Assembly (NCBI GenBank): GCA_012519815.1
Contig: JAAYPM010000110.1
Span: 1-47,089, forward strand
DNA length: 47,089 nt
Reading direction: 5' to 3'
DNA from: Bacteroidales bacterium
GTDB taxonomy: Bacteria > Bacteroidota > Bacteroidia > Bacteroidales > UBA1715
Shown: positions 29,200 through 38,753 of the stretch, one piece after another
How the letters are laid out: each line of letters opens with the position of its first letter
Position numbering within the stretch: the stretch's first letter is position 1
Notes under the pieces: generated by a model
The model's database searches: none
Told to the model about the DNA's origin: nothing
Seen by the model: only the letters and a program-made list of their open reading frames with translations
Position numbers and translations under genes: made by a program

Positions 29200-30959
29200 T
29201 CTTTACTATCTTTTTTATGAATAATTAAACACAGTTCATCTAATTGTTCTTGCGAAATATGTGTAGGCGATTCTGCCATAAGATCTTTTGCCGCATTATT
29301 TTTTGGGAATGCAATCACATCTCGAATAGAATCGCATCCGCTTAGAATAGACACAAATCTATCAAAACCAAATGCTAACCCACCATGCGGAGGAGCACCA
29401 TATTTAAAAGCTCCCATAAGAAATCCAAATTGCTGTTGTGCTTGTTCAGGCGTAAATCCTAAGATTGAAAACATTTTAGCTTGCAATTTTGCATCATAAA
29501 TACGAATAGATCCGCCACCTATTTCACTTCCGTTTACCACAAAATCGTATGCATTAGCACGCACATCTTTTGGATTTGTATCAAGTAATGCAATATCTTC
29601 GGGTTTTGGCGAAGTAAATGGGTGATGTTTTGCATATAATCGTTGCGTTTCGTCGTCCCATTCAAACAGTGGAAAATCAACAACCCACAAAGGAGCAAAT
29701 ACATCTTTATTTCGTAATCCTAATCTATTTCCCATTTCTATACGTAGTTCTCCTAATGCTGTAAGAGTAGCATTTGTGTCGCCCGATAAAATCAACATTA
29801 AATCGCCTTTTTCAATCGAATATTGTTTACACACAGCATATAATTGTTCGGGAGTAAAAAATTTATGTATAGACGATTTTATAGTTCCATCGTTCTCATG
29901 TTTTATATACACCAATCCTTTTGCTCCAATTTGTGGGCGTTTAACCCATTCTGTGAGAGCATCAAGTTCTTTTCGTGAATAATCGGCACATGATTTTACA
30001 ACAATTCCGCCTATGTATTGTGCTTGTTCAAAAACTATAAATTCAGAACCTTTGAAGGATTTTGTAAGATTCTGTATTGTCATTTCAAAACGAATATCAG
30101 GTTTATCAGAACCATACATATTCATAGCGTCAGCATAGGTGATATGTGGAAAATCTTCTTGAAAATGAATATTTTTTGCCTGTGCAAAAATATATTTTGC
30201 CAACCCTTCAAACATTGAAACAACATCTTTTTGTTCAACAAACGACATTTCACAATCAATTTGTGTAAACTCTGGTTGTCTATCGGCACGTAAATCCTCG
30301 TCTCGAAAACATTTTACAATTTGAAAATATTTATCTATCCCGCCCACCATAAGTAGTTGTTTAAACAATTGTGGTGATTGCGGTAAGGCATAAAATTGCC
30401 CTGGCCACACACGCGAAGGAACCACAAAATCTCGTGCTCCTTCAGGAGTAGAACCAATAAGAACAGGTGTTTCAACCTCAATAAAACCTTGTTTGTCAAG
30501 ATAGTTTCTAATAGCAAGAGCCATTGTATGACGCAACAACAAATTGTTTTTTATAGGATTTCTTCGAATATCCAAATAGCGATATTTCATACGTAATTCT
30601 TCACCGCCATCAGATTCATTTTCGATAGTAAACGGGGGAGTTTCAGACTCGTTAAGAATAGTAATTTCTTTACAATCTACTTCAATTTCGCCAGTAGGAA
30701 TTGTAGTGTTTTTATTTTCGCGTTCAATAACAACTCCCGAAATTTGTACCACAAATTCCCGTCCGAGTTTATTACATTGTTCTTGTAAATCATGGTTTTT
30801 ATTGCCATTTGCAGCAATTTGTGTTATGCCATATCTATCCCGAAGGTCAACAAATGTCATACCTCCCATTTTCCTTACTCGTTGTACCCAACCACTGAGT
30901 GTAACATTTTTAGAAACATCAGTAATACGTAATTCACCGCAAGTATGAGTTCGAAACAT
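29196..30959 (-). CDS. aspS: Aspartate--tRNA ligase
   Basis: Class II aminoacyl-tRNA synthetase that charges tRNA-Asp. Order: N-terminal OB-fold anticodon domain (about 1-105, with [20 protein letters not shown]), the catalytic core with motif 1 around [10 protein letters not shown], motif 2 [18 protein letters not shown], the bacterial GAD insertion (about 285-415), and motif 3 [14 protein letters not shown]. Its 587 residues are normal for the bacterial type. First gene of a run with tadA and ompH; a promoter element lies at 30985-30992. Whether it also charges tRNA-Asn cannot be told from this window. Confidence 0.97.
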   Translation of the reverse strand: MFRTHTCGELRITDVSKNVTLSGWVQRVRKMGGMTFVDLRDRYGITQIAANGNKNHDLQEQCNKLGREFVVQISGVVIERENKNTTIPTGEIEVDCKEITILNESETPPFTIENESDGGEELRMKYRYLDIRRNPIKNNLLLRHTMALAIRNYLDKQGFIEVETPVLIGSTPEGARDFVVPSRVWPGQFYALPQSPQLFKQLLMVGGIDKYFQIVKCFRDEDLRADRQPEFTQIDCEMSFVEQKDVVSMFEGLAKYIFAQAKNIHFQEDFPHITYADAMNMYGSDKPDIRFEMTIQNLTKSFKGSEFIVFEQAQYIGGIVVKSCADYSRKELDALTEWVKRPQIGAKGLVYIKHENDGTIKSSIHKFFTPEQLYAVCKQYSIEKGDLMLILSGDTNATLTALGELRIEMGNRLGLRNKDVFAPLWVVDFPLFEWDDETQRLYAKHHPFTSPKPEDIALLDTNPKDVRANAYDFVVNGSEIGGGSIRIYDAKLQAKMFSILGFTPEQAQQQFGFLMGAFKYGAPPHGGLAFGFDRFVSILSGCDSIRDVIAFPKNNAAKDLMAESPTHISQEQLDELCLIIHKKDSKE

Positions 30960-30984
30960 ATTTTGTTATTTTTAAATTGATGTG

Positions 30985-30992
30985 CAAAAATA
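30985..30992 (-). promoter_or_regulatory. Candidate promoter of the aspS operon
   Basis: On the minus strand TATTTTTG (TAnnTTTG) lies 26 bases before the aspS ATG, with a TTG (31013-31011) 18 bases upstream as a possible -33 element. Confidence 0.5.
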
Positions 30993-31212
30993 CTAAAAAT
31001 GCAGCAAGTACAAGTATTTATATTGCATGAAAATACTTTATATCAAAAATAAAATACATGCTTTGTTATAATTATAAAAATGAAATGTGTACTTGTTTCT
31101 TTTTTATATAAAATAGTGAATTGTATGTAAGGATAATTTAGTGAAATTATTAAAAAACCACTATTTTTAGAAGAATTTCTGCATATTCTTTTTTACGTAT
31201 ATGCAATTTTCA

Positions 31213-31220
31213 TACTTTTG
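31213..31220 (+). promoter_or_regulatory. Candidate -7 promoter element of the double alkaline phosphatase gene
   Basis: TACTTTTG matches TAnnTTTG, 40 bases before the ATG at 31260. No -33 box is clear. The 300-base divergent gap 30960-31259 also holds a 9-base inverted repeat (AAAATAGTG and CACTATTTT, with a loop of about 40 bases) of doubtful meaning, and no gene. Confidence 0.45.
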
Positions 31221-31259
31221 ATAATCATTGCATATATTATTTAAAAAAACATCTAAAAT

Positions 31260-34200
31260 ATGAGACACATAGTATTTATTTTATTGCTTGCATCTACGCT
31301 TAACGTATTTTCGCAAGCTGCACCAAAAAACATTATTGTTGTTGTTGCAAATGGAGTGGGACACAACCATACCAAAGCACTTGATATTTACAACGGAAAT
31401 CAATCGGTATGGAATACATTTCCTGTGCAATATGGAGTTATTACCTATCCTGCATATTCAAATACTATTACAGTGCCAAAAGAAGTGCAATATTACACGG
31501 GCGATTATCATACTCGCCGCGTGTGGTCAGAATTTGCGTATGCCGATAATATGGTTACTGACGCGGCTTCGGCTGGAACTGCAATGGCTACAGGTATTAA
31601 ATCAGCATATAAAGCAGTAGGAGTAGATTTAGATAGTAGCGAACGTGAAACAATATTAGAACGAGCGTTTTTACTTGGAAAATCAACAGGTATTATAACC
31701 GACATGGCGTTTTCTCAAAGTGCAGTTTCTTCATTTGCTGCTCATAATCCTTCTTGTGATAATGCAACAGAAATATTTTCACAATTACTTGCATCAAATG
31801 TAAGCCTTATGATAGGATGTGGGAATCCTTTATATACAAATAACGGAGATAGTAAAGATACTCCCGATTATACTTTTATACTCGAACAAGATTGGAATGC
31901 TCTTATAAATAATAATAATGGCACCCCTGATGCTTGGTCGCTACTTCAAACAAAAGACGATTTATTAACTGCGGCAAACCGACCATTATTTATTCCGCAA
32001 ACTTTTGATGCTGTGCAATTTAAACGCTCACAAGAACATACAATTACAACAGTACCAACATTGCACGAATTGAGTGAATATGGTATACATCATCTTGCTG
32101 CAAACACGCAAGGATTTGCACTTGTAATTGAAACTGGTGCTGTAGAATATGCGTCTGCATTACAAAATAAAACTACTATGATTCAGGCAATGGAAGAACT
32201 TGAACTTACTGTTGCAACTATAACAAATTGGATAGAAAATAATAGTTCATGGGACGAAACTCTGCTTATTGTTACGGGTTCGTATGAAACTGGTTTTTTA
32301 ACATCTTTGGAATTTGATGCAACTCAAAAAAATCCTGACTATTACACAAAAACATATTCGCTTACTACAGGTGCACAAGGAAGTGTTCCTGATATGGTGT
32401 TTCAAAGTACACATAACACAAAATTTCCAACCCCTCTTTTTGCAAAAGGTATTGGAAGCAATTTGTTTTCAGAATACATTGATCAAGAGGATTTTGTATT
32501 TGGGCATGTTATAAACAACTCTGAAATAGGGCAAGTTTGCATGCGGCTTTTACCAGATCCAGCAAAAGCTTACAAAACACCAAAAAACATTATTTTTATG
32601 ATTAATGATGGTGCAGGATTAAATCAAATACGTGCTGCCGAATATTACACCGGAGTGCGTCAAGCGTATCGCGATTTTCCTGTTGCATTATTTCATAGCA
32701 CGTATCCATTAACTACCAATGAAAATGTGCATTTAGTGCAACATTGGAATAATTCCTACGAATCGCGTCTTGCGTGGTTAGATCCAACATATTTACGCGA
32801 AAGAAATAATGCTACATGTTCAGGAGCTTCGGCAACAGCAATGGCTTCGGGTACAAAAACATATTATTATTCAATGGGTGTTGACAAAGACGGCAATGCG
32901 TTAAATACAATTGCTCGCCACGCAAAACTTCTTCAAAAATCAAATGGCTTAATTGTTACCAAAGCAATTTATGATGCAACACCAGCAGGGTTTTATACAA
33001 ATAATAAATCACGAAATAATTATAGTGAAATTACTCGCCAAATAATTATAGAATCAAAAGCTGATATACTTATTGGTGCCGACCATCCTGAATTTGATGT
33101 GAATGGACAAGCTGTTGAAAACCCTGATTATACAAATATGGGTGGTGTTGAATTTTGGGAAGATTTAGTTGCGGAAAAAACAGTTTTTCGTACCGCAGCA
33201 AATTCTGGAGCTACAGAAGTGCAAGATTCAGATGGTGATGGTATTCCAGACGCATGGACATTTATTCAAGACAGTGTTGATTTTGCTCAATTGCTCGAAG
33301 CTCCTACAACACCAACTCGAATACTTGGTATTATAAAATCTGCATTTTCAACACAATCATACCGAACAGGTATTAATAGACAAGAAGTGCATTTTGACGA
33401 TCTTAACCCCGAAATTCCCGATTTATGGCAAACATCATTACTTGGACTGAAACATTTGAATAAAAATCCTGAAGGTTTCTTTATTATGATAGAAGGCTCG
33501 GCTACCGATAATGCTGGACATAATAAGGAAAAAGGAAGAATTATTGAAGAACAAATGCGATTTGATCAAGCTGTGGATTCTGTAATTGCATGGATAGAAG
33601 CGCATGGTGGTTGGGACGAGAATCTTTTAATTATTACTGCCGATCATGAAACAGGATTATTAGCATCACCAACATTAAATACCGATTCTATTACTCTTAA
33701 TCATTACGATATTATTGATAATGGTGCAGGAAATATGCCTGGCATGGAATTTTATGCAACGCATCATTCAAATCAACTTATACCGTTTTTTGCAAAAGGG
33801 GCAGGAAGTGAAATTTATTATGAATATGCCGATGAACACGATGCTGTATTTGGTAAATTTTTAACAAATTCTGAAATTGCACAAGGTATGTTCCGTTTAT
33901 GGAATGGCAAACCATGTACAATTATTAATCATCGTCCAATTTTAGTTTCGAGTAATCCTATTCCCGATGTTTGGTTGTCGCTTGGTGTGGATACAAGTTT
34001 TACGATAGAGAAAAATTTCATATCTGATGTGGAAGATACCGAATTTCTTTATACAGTAGGTGCTCGTCCACGCTGGATACAAGTTGATGCCGAAACACTT
34101 ACATTTTCGGGAACACCAACAAGCACTGGACGTTCAAATGTAGTAATAAATGTAACTGATGGTAAAACTACTGGTGCTGGACTTACCACACAAGTTTCAT

Positions 34201-34478
34201 TTGCTATAATTACATTAGATAATGGTACATCTATTGATGCAGTACAAACAGCTGAAGCGTATGTATATCCAAATCCTACATCAACCACATTAATAGCCTC
34301 TATACCAAGCGGCTCGGCACAGGTGGTTATATATAATCAAAACGGAAAGATTGTGTTTAATACATACAGCAATACTTCTGAAATGCGTATCCCAGTTGCA
34401 GATATGATTCCAGGCACATATATAATACAAATTCAAGAAAAAGAAATAACAACTCAACATACAGTTATCATACAATAG
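31260..34478 (+). CDS. Secreted tandem alkaline phosphatase with T9SS sorting domain
   Basis: A 1072-residue exported protein: signal peptide (1-19), two alkaline phosphatase domains (about 22-430 and 441-880), a cadherin/He_PIG-like domain (about 890-985) and a type IX secretion C-terminal domain (about 1000-1072, starting Y-P-N-P). The second domain looks active: Asp450, nucleophile Ser521, Thr574, Glu745, Asp750, His754, Asp795, His796 and His836 match the PhoA metal and catalytic positions, though the Asp before the nucleophile is Cys520. In the first domain these become Asn31, Ala102, Glu296, Ala300, Ser341, Tyr342 and Asn386, so it is probably a dead copy. The second domain also has a calcium-type loop, DSDGDGIPD (657-665). 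Likely releases phosphate outside the cell. The next gene is 30 bases downstream. Confidence 0.9.
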   Translation: MRHIVFILLLASTLNVFSQAAPKNIIVVVANGVGHNHTKALDIYNGNQSVWNTFPVQYGVITYPAYSNTITVPKEVQYYTGDYHTRRVWSEFAYADNMVTDAASAGTAMATGIKSAYKAVGVDLDSSERETILERAFLLGKSTGIITDMAFSQSAVSSFAAHNPSCDNATEIFSQLLASNVSLMIGCGNPLYTNNGDSKDTPDYTFILEQDWNALINNNNGTPDAWSLLQTKDDLLTAANRPLFIPQTFDAVQFKRSQEHTITTVPTLHELSEYGIHHLAANTQGFALVIETGAVEYASALQNKTTMIQAMEELELTVATITNWIENNSSWDETLLIVTGSYETGFLTSLEFDATQKNPDYYTKTYSLTTGAQGSVPDMVFQSTHNTKFPTPLFAKGIGSNLFSEYIDQEDFVFGHVINNSEIGQVCMRLLPDPAKAYKTPKNIIFMINDGAGLNQIRAAEYYTGVRQAYRDFPVALFHSTYPLTTNENVHLVQHWNNSYESRLAWLDPTYLRERNNATCSGASATAMASGTKTYYYSMGVDKDGNALNTIARHAKLLQKSNGLIVTKAIYDATPAGFYTNNKSRNNYSEITRQIIIESKADILIGADHPEFDVNGQAVENPDYTNMGGVEFWEDLVAEKTVFRTAANSGATEVQDSDGDGIPDAWTFIQDSVDFAQLLEAPTTPTRILGIIKSAFSTQSYRTGINRQEVHFDDLNPEIPDLWQTSLLGLKHLNKNPEGFFIMIEGSATDNAGHNKEKGRIIEEQMRFDQAVDSVIAWIEAHGGWDENLLIITADHETGLLASPTLNTDSITLNHYDIIDNGAGNMPGMEFYATHHSNQLIPFFAKGAGSEIYYEYADEHDAVFGKFLTNSEIAQGMFRLWNGKPCTIINHRPILVSSNPIPDVWLSLGVDTSFTIEKNFISDVEDTEFLYTVGARPRWIQVDAETLTFSGTPTSTGRSNVVINVTDGKTTGAGLTTQVSFAIITLDNGTSIDAVQTAEAYVYPNPTSTTLIASIPSGSAQVVIYNQNGKIVFNTYSNTSEMRIPVADMIPGTYIIQIQEKEITTQHTVIIQ

Positions 34479-34508
34479 CACAAAATATTTGAATATGATT
34501 TATTACGT

Positions 34509-36992
34509 ATGAAATTATATACGATTTGTATAAGTGTTTTTATACTACTTGCAAGTTACAGAGGATATGCACAAAAAGAATGTAACGGCATAGTGCGTGA
34601 TTATGATACGCAAGAACCTATTTCGTTTGCAAGTGTTTGGGTAAAGGGTACTACTATTGGTACACTTACACAACTTAATGGGAGTTTTTCAATAACGCTC
34701 CCAAAATCAAGTGATACACTTATGATTTCTACCGTAGGATATAAAGATTATATCATTCCTTATGCTGCTATTTCAAATAATAGCATGGAAATTTATGCTA
34801 TTCCTACTGCAATTATACTTGAAAAAACGGTTATTCGTCCGGGTAAAAATATGGCAATTCCTATAGTGCGAAATGCAATAAAAAATCGCCGAGAAAACAG
34901 ACCTGGAACTGTTGATTCTATTAATTTTATGGAATATAACAAACTTAATATTAGTTTGAGCGGCTTAGATTCAAGTATTTTTAAAGCTAATTTTATTCGT
35001 AAAAACCCTGAAATACTTATTAAAGCAAATGAGTATGATAGCACATGGAGTGTTCCTTTATATTTTTCGGAACGTCTTACTCTTGAAAAACGGCGAGCAA
35101 ATAAATACCCAGAAATTACAGAAATCGCCAAAAATCAACATGGAAGCACATTTATTAACAGTGATATTACTACAAAATATGTTACCAGTCTTAATCAAGA
35201 CATGACGTTTTATGGAAATTTGCGATTTTTATCTCGCGATTTTATAAGTCCTATTTCTATACAAGCACTGATATATTACGATTATTTTTTACGCGATTCT
35301 CTTACTTTTGAAGGAAACACGTATTATCAAATAAAATTTCGTCCTAAAAATAAGCAAGACCTTGCATTTCATGGATATATGATTATTGAAAAAGAAACAG
35401 GAGCATTAACAGAAATTCAAGCAAGTTTACAGGCAACTGCAAATCTTAATTATGTAAAATCTATGCAAATCCATGAGCAATTACAAAAAATTGACGGAAA
35501 TAATTGGTTTTATAAACAACAAAAAATTGAAATTGAATTTACTCCACAACTTTCATCAGACACAACAAACAATGCTTTTAACACTCCTCTTAAAGCAATT
35601 AAAACCACTCATTTTATAGTTGATACTGCAACTATTGCAACGTATCAACACACACAAGCACTTCCTAAAAAACTGCAAAGGCATGTGCCTGCTATTCAAA
35701 CAGACACTTTAACACTTGCACTCTATCGCCCCGACACATTGAGCACACTTGATATTATTACAAGAGAAGCAATAGAAATAAGTAATAATATTCCAGCTAT
35801 TAAAGCTACTAATACATTGCTTGATATGTTTTTATATGGATATCTTCCGTTTGGGAAAATTGAATTTGGTCCGTATTTATATTTTGTGCAACACAATGAA
35901 ATAGAAGGATATAGATACAATCTTGCAATGCGTACTTCTCCAAAATTGCACGATAAAATGATGATTGGCGGATACATAGGATATGGGAGTAGAGATAAAA
36001 AATTCAAATACGGCAGCACCTTTGCTTTGCGTATGCCAACCACTTTATTAGGAATTCTTCATATAAAATATGACCAAAATATATATAGAATTGGCGATTA
36101 CAAACAAAATTTGGATTTTGTACGCGAAAATGTGTTAGTGCAATCCGATGATAATATGCTATCTGCCCTTACCAGCAAAATGCCAAACAAAGCGGTGTAT
36201 TTTGTAAAAAAAGGCTCGCTTGCATACGAACAACAAATTCATCCAAATATAATTATAAAACCAAAAATTGAAATTTCAGAACATTATAATGCTCCGTTTT
36301 ACAATTTTGATACTATTTCAAATACCATTTCTTCTTTTTCGGTACAAGAAGTAAGTTGTAATGTTAGAATTTCATTTAAAGAAGAAATATCAAACAACCA
36401 TTTTCGACGAATGTATATTGATTCTCGCTATCCTATATTTCAATTCAATACCGCTGTTGGAACATATTCGTATGATTTACATACGCAAAATAAATATGCA
36501 CAAATACGATTTGTTGTGCGGCACGATATTTTATTTGGCGTAGGACGATTAAAATATGTAGTTGAATCAGGGCTTACCTCAACATCGGTACCTTTTCCAC
36601 TTTTAGAAATTCATAGAGGAAACGAAACCGGAAGTAGCGGAGAATATTATTATAATCTTATGGAATATATGGAATTTGCAAGCGATAGATATATAAATGT
36701 ATTTGCAGAATATGGTTTAAATGGATTCATATTCAACAAAATACCGCTTATTAAAAAATTAAATTTACGCGAACTTCTTACATTTAAAACATGTTGGGGC
36801 GATAGAAAACACGAACAAATATTTTCTTTGCCAACAACAACAAAATCGCCTACAATACCATATATAGAGGCAGGAGTGGGTATAACAAATGTGTTGAAAA
36901 TAATTCGAATAGAATATATTTGGAGACTTAACCACTTAAAAGAAACACAGGAAAATAGTGGATTATTTTTTAGATTTCAATTTGAATTCTAA
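34509..36992 (+). CDS. DUF5686 outer-membrane protein with carboxypeptidase-regulatory-like domain
   Basis: An 827-residue exported protein. Signal peptide 1-21 (ending G-Y-A-Q); residues 24-105 form a CarboxypepD_reg-like beta-sandwich (GIVRDYDTQEPISFASVWV, then T-L-T-Q-L-N-G-S-F-S-I), as at the N-terminus of TonB-dependent receptors. It has no plug domain; the rest matches the DUF5686 pattern and ends in a long beta-barrel with C-terminal Phe (F-F-R-F-Q-F-E-F). Such proteins are widespread in Bacteroidota; function is unknown, with nutrient or surface-protein handling assumed. It follows the alkaline phosphatase gene by 30 bases and may share its transcript. Its end overlaps the convergent SiaC gene by 4 bases. 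Confidence 0.85.
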   Translation: MKLYTICISVFILLASYRGYAQKECNGIVRDYDTQEPISFASVWVKGTTIGTLTQLNGSFSITLPKSSDTLMISTVGYKDYIIPYAAISNNSMEIYAIPTAIILEKTVIRPGKNMAIPIVRNAIKNRRENRPGTVDSINFMEYNKLNISLSGLDSSIFKANFIRKNPEILIKANEYDSTWSVPLYFSERLTLEKRRANKYPEITEIAKNQHGSTFINSDITTKYVTSLNQDMTFYGNLRFLSRDFISPISIQALIYYDYFLRDSLTFEGNTYYQIKFRPKNKQDLAFHGYMIIEKETGALTEIQASLQATANLNYVKSMQIHEQLQKIDGNNWFYKQQKIEIEFTPQLSSDTTNNAFNTPLKAIKTTHFIVDTATIATYQHTQALPKKLQRHVPAIQTDTLTLALYRPDTLSTLDIITREAIEISNNIPAIKATNTLLDMFLYGYLPFGKIEFGPYLYFVQHNEIEGYRYNLAMRTSPKLHDKMMIGGYIGYGSRDKKFKYGSTFALRMPTTLLGILHIKYDQNIYRIGDYKQNLDFVRENVLVQSDDNMLSALTSKMPNKAVYFVKKGSLAYEQQIHPNIIIKPKIEISEHYNAPFYNFDTISNTISSFSVQEVSCNVRISFKEEISNNHFRRMYIDSRYPIFQFNTAVGTYSYDLHTQNKYAQIRFVVRHDILFGVGRLKYVVESGLTSTSVPFPLLEIHRGNETGSSGEYYYNLMEYMEFASDRYINVFAEYGLNGFIFNKIPLIKKLNLRELLTFKTCWGDRKHEQIFSLPTTTKSPTIPYIEAGVGITNVLKIIRIEYIWRLNHLKETQENSGLFFRFQFEF

Positions 36993-37363
36993 TATTCGAT
37001 AAATTCAAATTCAAGCTTTAAAAATTTTGAATATTGATTTCCAGAAATAAGCATATCATTATCTTCTTTTTCATAAAACCAACGAATTATTATAGAATTA
37101 TTCTCTATAAATCGCTCTATAAGAAGAAGCATTTTTGCTAATTGTTTTGACGAAGCGGTATTAAAATACTCAAGTTTTATTTCGAACACAAATTTTTGTT
37201 CGTGCGATTCACTAAGTACTGCTTCAATCCAATCAAGAACAGGTTTGTAGAAATCAATTGCGTTTTCAGGTAACGATCGCCCAGAAAGCTTGAAAATTCC
37301 TGTTGCTATATCAAAATTTACTTGGGGAGTGTCTTCTGTTTTTTGTATTAATAATGAATCCAT
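36989..37363 (-). CDS. SiaC-family regulatory phosphoprotein, second copy
   Basis: A 124-residue DUF1987/SiaC protein, clearly a paralogue of the one at 15702-16082: both share E-D/E-T-P near residue 11, RSLPENA (29-35) and LEYFNTA, and the presumed phosphorylated Thr69 is kept (FNTASSKQLAK). Unlike the first copy it has no SiaB-like kinase next to it, so it may be phosphorylated by the tandem kinase at 16088 or serve another partner. It lies 102 bases downstream of queA on the same strand, with an inverted repeat (37410-37429) in the gap, and converges on the DUF5686 gene. Confidence 0.85.
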   Translation of the reverse strand: MDSLLIQKTEDTPQVNFDIATGIFKLSGRSLPENAIDFYKPVLDWIEAVLSESHEQKFVFEIKLEYFNTASSKQLAKMLLLIERFIENNSIIIRWFYEKEDNDMLISGNQYSKFLKLEFEFIEY

Positions 37364-37409
37364 AAAATATAAACGTAGATATTTCGGGTAATATATAAAA
37401 AAGTAAAAT

Positions 37410-37429
37410 TATATGTAAAAATACATATA
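37410..37429 (-). terminator. AT-rich inverted repeat after queA, possible terminator
   Basis: TATATGTA, a 4-base loop, then TACATATA, followed on the minus strand by a T-rich stretch. It could end queA transcription. The stem has few G-C pairs, and the half-sites resemble the inverted repeat on the other side of queA (38703-38730), so a protein-binding site upstream of the second siaC gene is an alternative. Confidence 0.4.
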
Positions 37430-37465
37430 ACAAAAGAAAAGAACAAGAATCTCACATAATTGTTT

Positions 37466-38680
37466 TTATTTGTGTACATAATTGTGCGGGAACAACAATG
37501 TACTATCGCCATAGCTTAAAAATCGATAGTCAGATTCAAGAGCATGCTCGTAGATTTTTTTCCATGCGCTTCCAACAAATGCACTCACTAAAAGCAAAAG
37601 AGTACTTTTAGGTTGATGAAAATTAGTAAACATTGCATTTACCACCCGAAATGTATATCCAGGAACTATCATAATATGCGTGTAGGCATAAAAATATGAA
37701 AGCGAATGTGTGTCCATATAACGCAACAGTGCATCACAGGCGTCTTCTAAAGAAATAGTTTGAGGCAAAGAATACGCCTCCCATTGAGTTAATTCTCCAT
37801 TCCATGATCTTTTTGTGTGTAAAATTACACCTATCCAATAAAGAGATTCGAGTGTACGTACCGAAGTGGTACCAACTGCAACACAAAATTTTTGGTTTTT
37901 CAATGATTCAATACAAGAACGAGGAACAGAAAAAAACTCACGATGCATAGTATGTTCCTTGTAATTAGACAATTGAATAGGTTTAAATGTGCCCGCACCA
38001 ACATGTAGTGTAACAAACATTTTATGGATGTTTTTTGATGAAAAATCCTCTAAAACCTGCGGTGTAAAGTGTAATCCAGCAGTTGGTGCCGCAACAGAAC
38101 CTTCATGTTCTGCATACACAGTTTGATATCGTATATCATCAATAGTTTCACTTTTTCTTGACAAATAAGGAGGAATAGGTATTTCGCCAATAGTTTCAAG
38201 TATTTCGCCAAAACTTACATCAGCATTCCACGAAAAATGCACACGATACGAATTGTGTAAAGTTTCGAGTAAGGTAGCGGTAATCACAACATTACAGTTG
38301 CGAACGGTAAGATGCAACTGCAAAGATTCATGTTTCCATTTTTTTGCATTTCCAACAAAACAATGCCATGTGCATGATTGTGTTTCGGCAAAAACTTGCT
38401 GATAATCATGAGGAATATATGGTTCTAAACAAAAAATTTCAATCTGTGCGCCTGTTGATTTTTTAAACAACATTCGTGCGTGTATTACACGTGTATTATT
38501 AAAAACAAGCAAAGCATTTTCGGGAATATACGCAGATGCGTGCGAAAACATAGTATCAACAATTTCCTGAGAAGTCCACACCAATAATTTTGATGAATCA
38601 CGTTGCGGCAAAGGATATTTTGCAATTTTTGATTCAGGTAAATAATAATTATACTGTTCTATTTGTTCGTCTTTATTCAT
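37466..38680 (-). CDS. queA: S-adenosylmethionine:tRNA ribosyltransferase-isomerase
   Basis: Transfers and rearranges the ribose of S-adenosylmethionine onto preQ1-modified tRNA to make epoxyqueuosine at wobble position 34. Family motifs: Y-Y-L-P-E-S-K-I-A near the N-terminus, VFNNTRVIHARM (59-70), APTAGLHFT (about 196), LHVGAGTFKPI, MHREFF and the C-terminal FHQPKSTLLLLVSAF. The length of 404 is somewhat above the 340-360 usual for proteobacterial QueA and fits Bacteroidota members. Divergent from the DUF2027-Smr gene, with overlapping promoter elements between them. Confidence 0.94.
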   Translation of the reverse strand: MNKDEQIEQYNYYLPESKIAKYPLPQRDSSKLLVWTSQEIVDTMFSHASAYIPENALLVFNNTRVIHARMLFKKSTGAQIEIFCLEPYIPHDYQQVFAETQSCTWHCFVGNAKKWKHESLQLHLTVRNCNVVITATLLETLHNSYRVHFSWNADVSFGEILETIGEIPIPPYLSRKSETIDDIRYQTVYAEHEGSVAAPTAGLHFTPQVLEDFSSKNIHKMFVTLHVGAGTFKPIQLSNYKEHTMHREFFSVPRSCIESLKNQKFCVAVGTTSVRTLESLYWIGVILHTKRSWNGELTQWEAYSLPQTISLEDACDALLRYMDTHSLSYFYAYTHIMIVPGYTFRVVNAMFTNFHQPKSTLLLLVSAFVGSAWKKIYEHALESDYRFLSYGDSTLLFPHNYVHK

Positions 38681-38697
38681 TTTTTTAATAGTATTCG

Positions 38698-38730
38698 CAA
38701 AAATATGTAAATTTGAATCGATTTACATAT
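38698..38730. promoter_or_regulatory. Divergent promoter elements within a perfect inverted repeat
   Basis: In the 73-base gap between queA and the Smr gene, ATATGTAAAT (38703-38712) and ATTTACATAT (38721-38730) form a perfect 10-bp inverted repeat with an 8-base spacer. A plus-strand -7 match, TAAATTTG (38708-38715), and a minus-strand -7 match, TATTTTTG (38705-38698), overlap it. The placement suggests an operator for the two divergent genes, but no regulator is identified. Confidence 0.5.
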
Positions 38731-38753
38731 ATCTTATCCAAAATAAACAAAGT

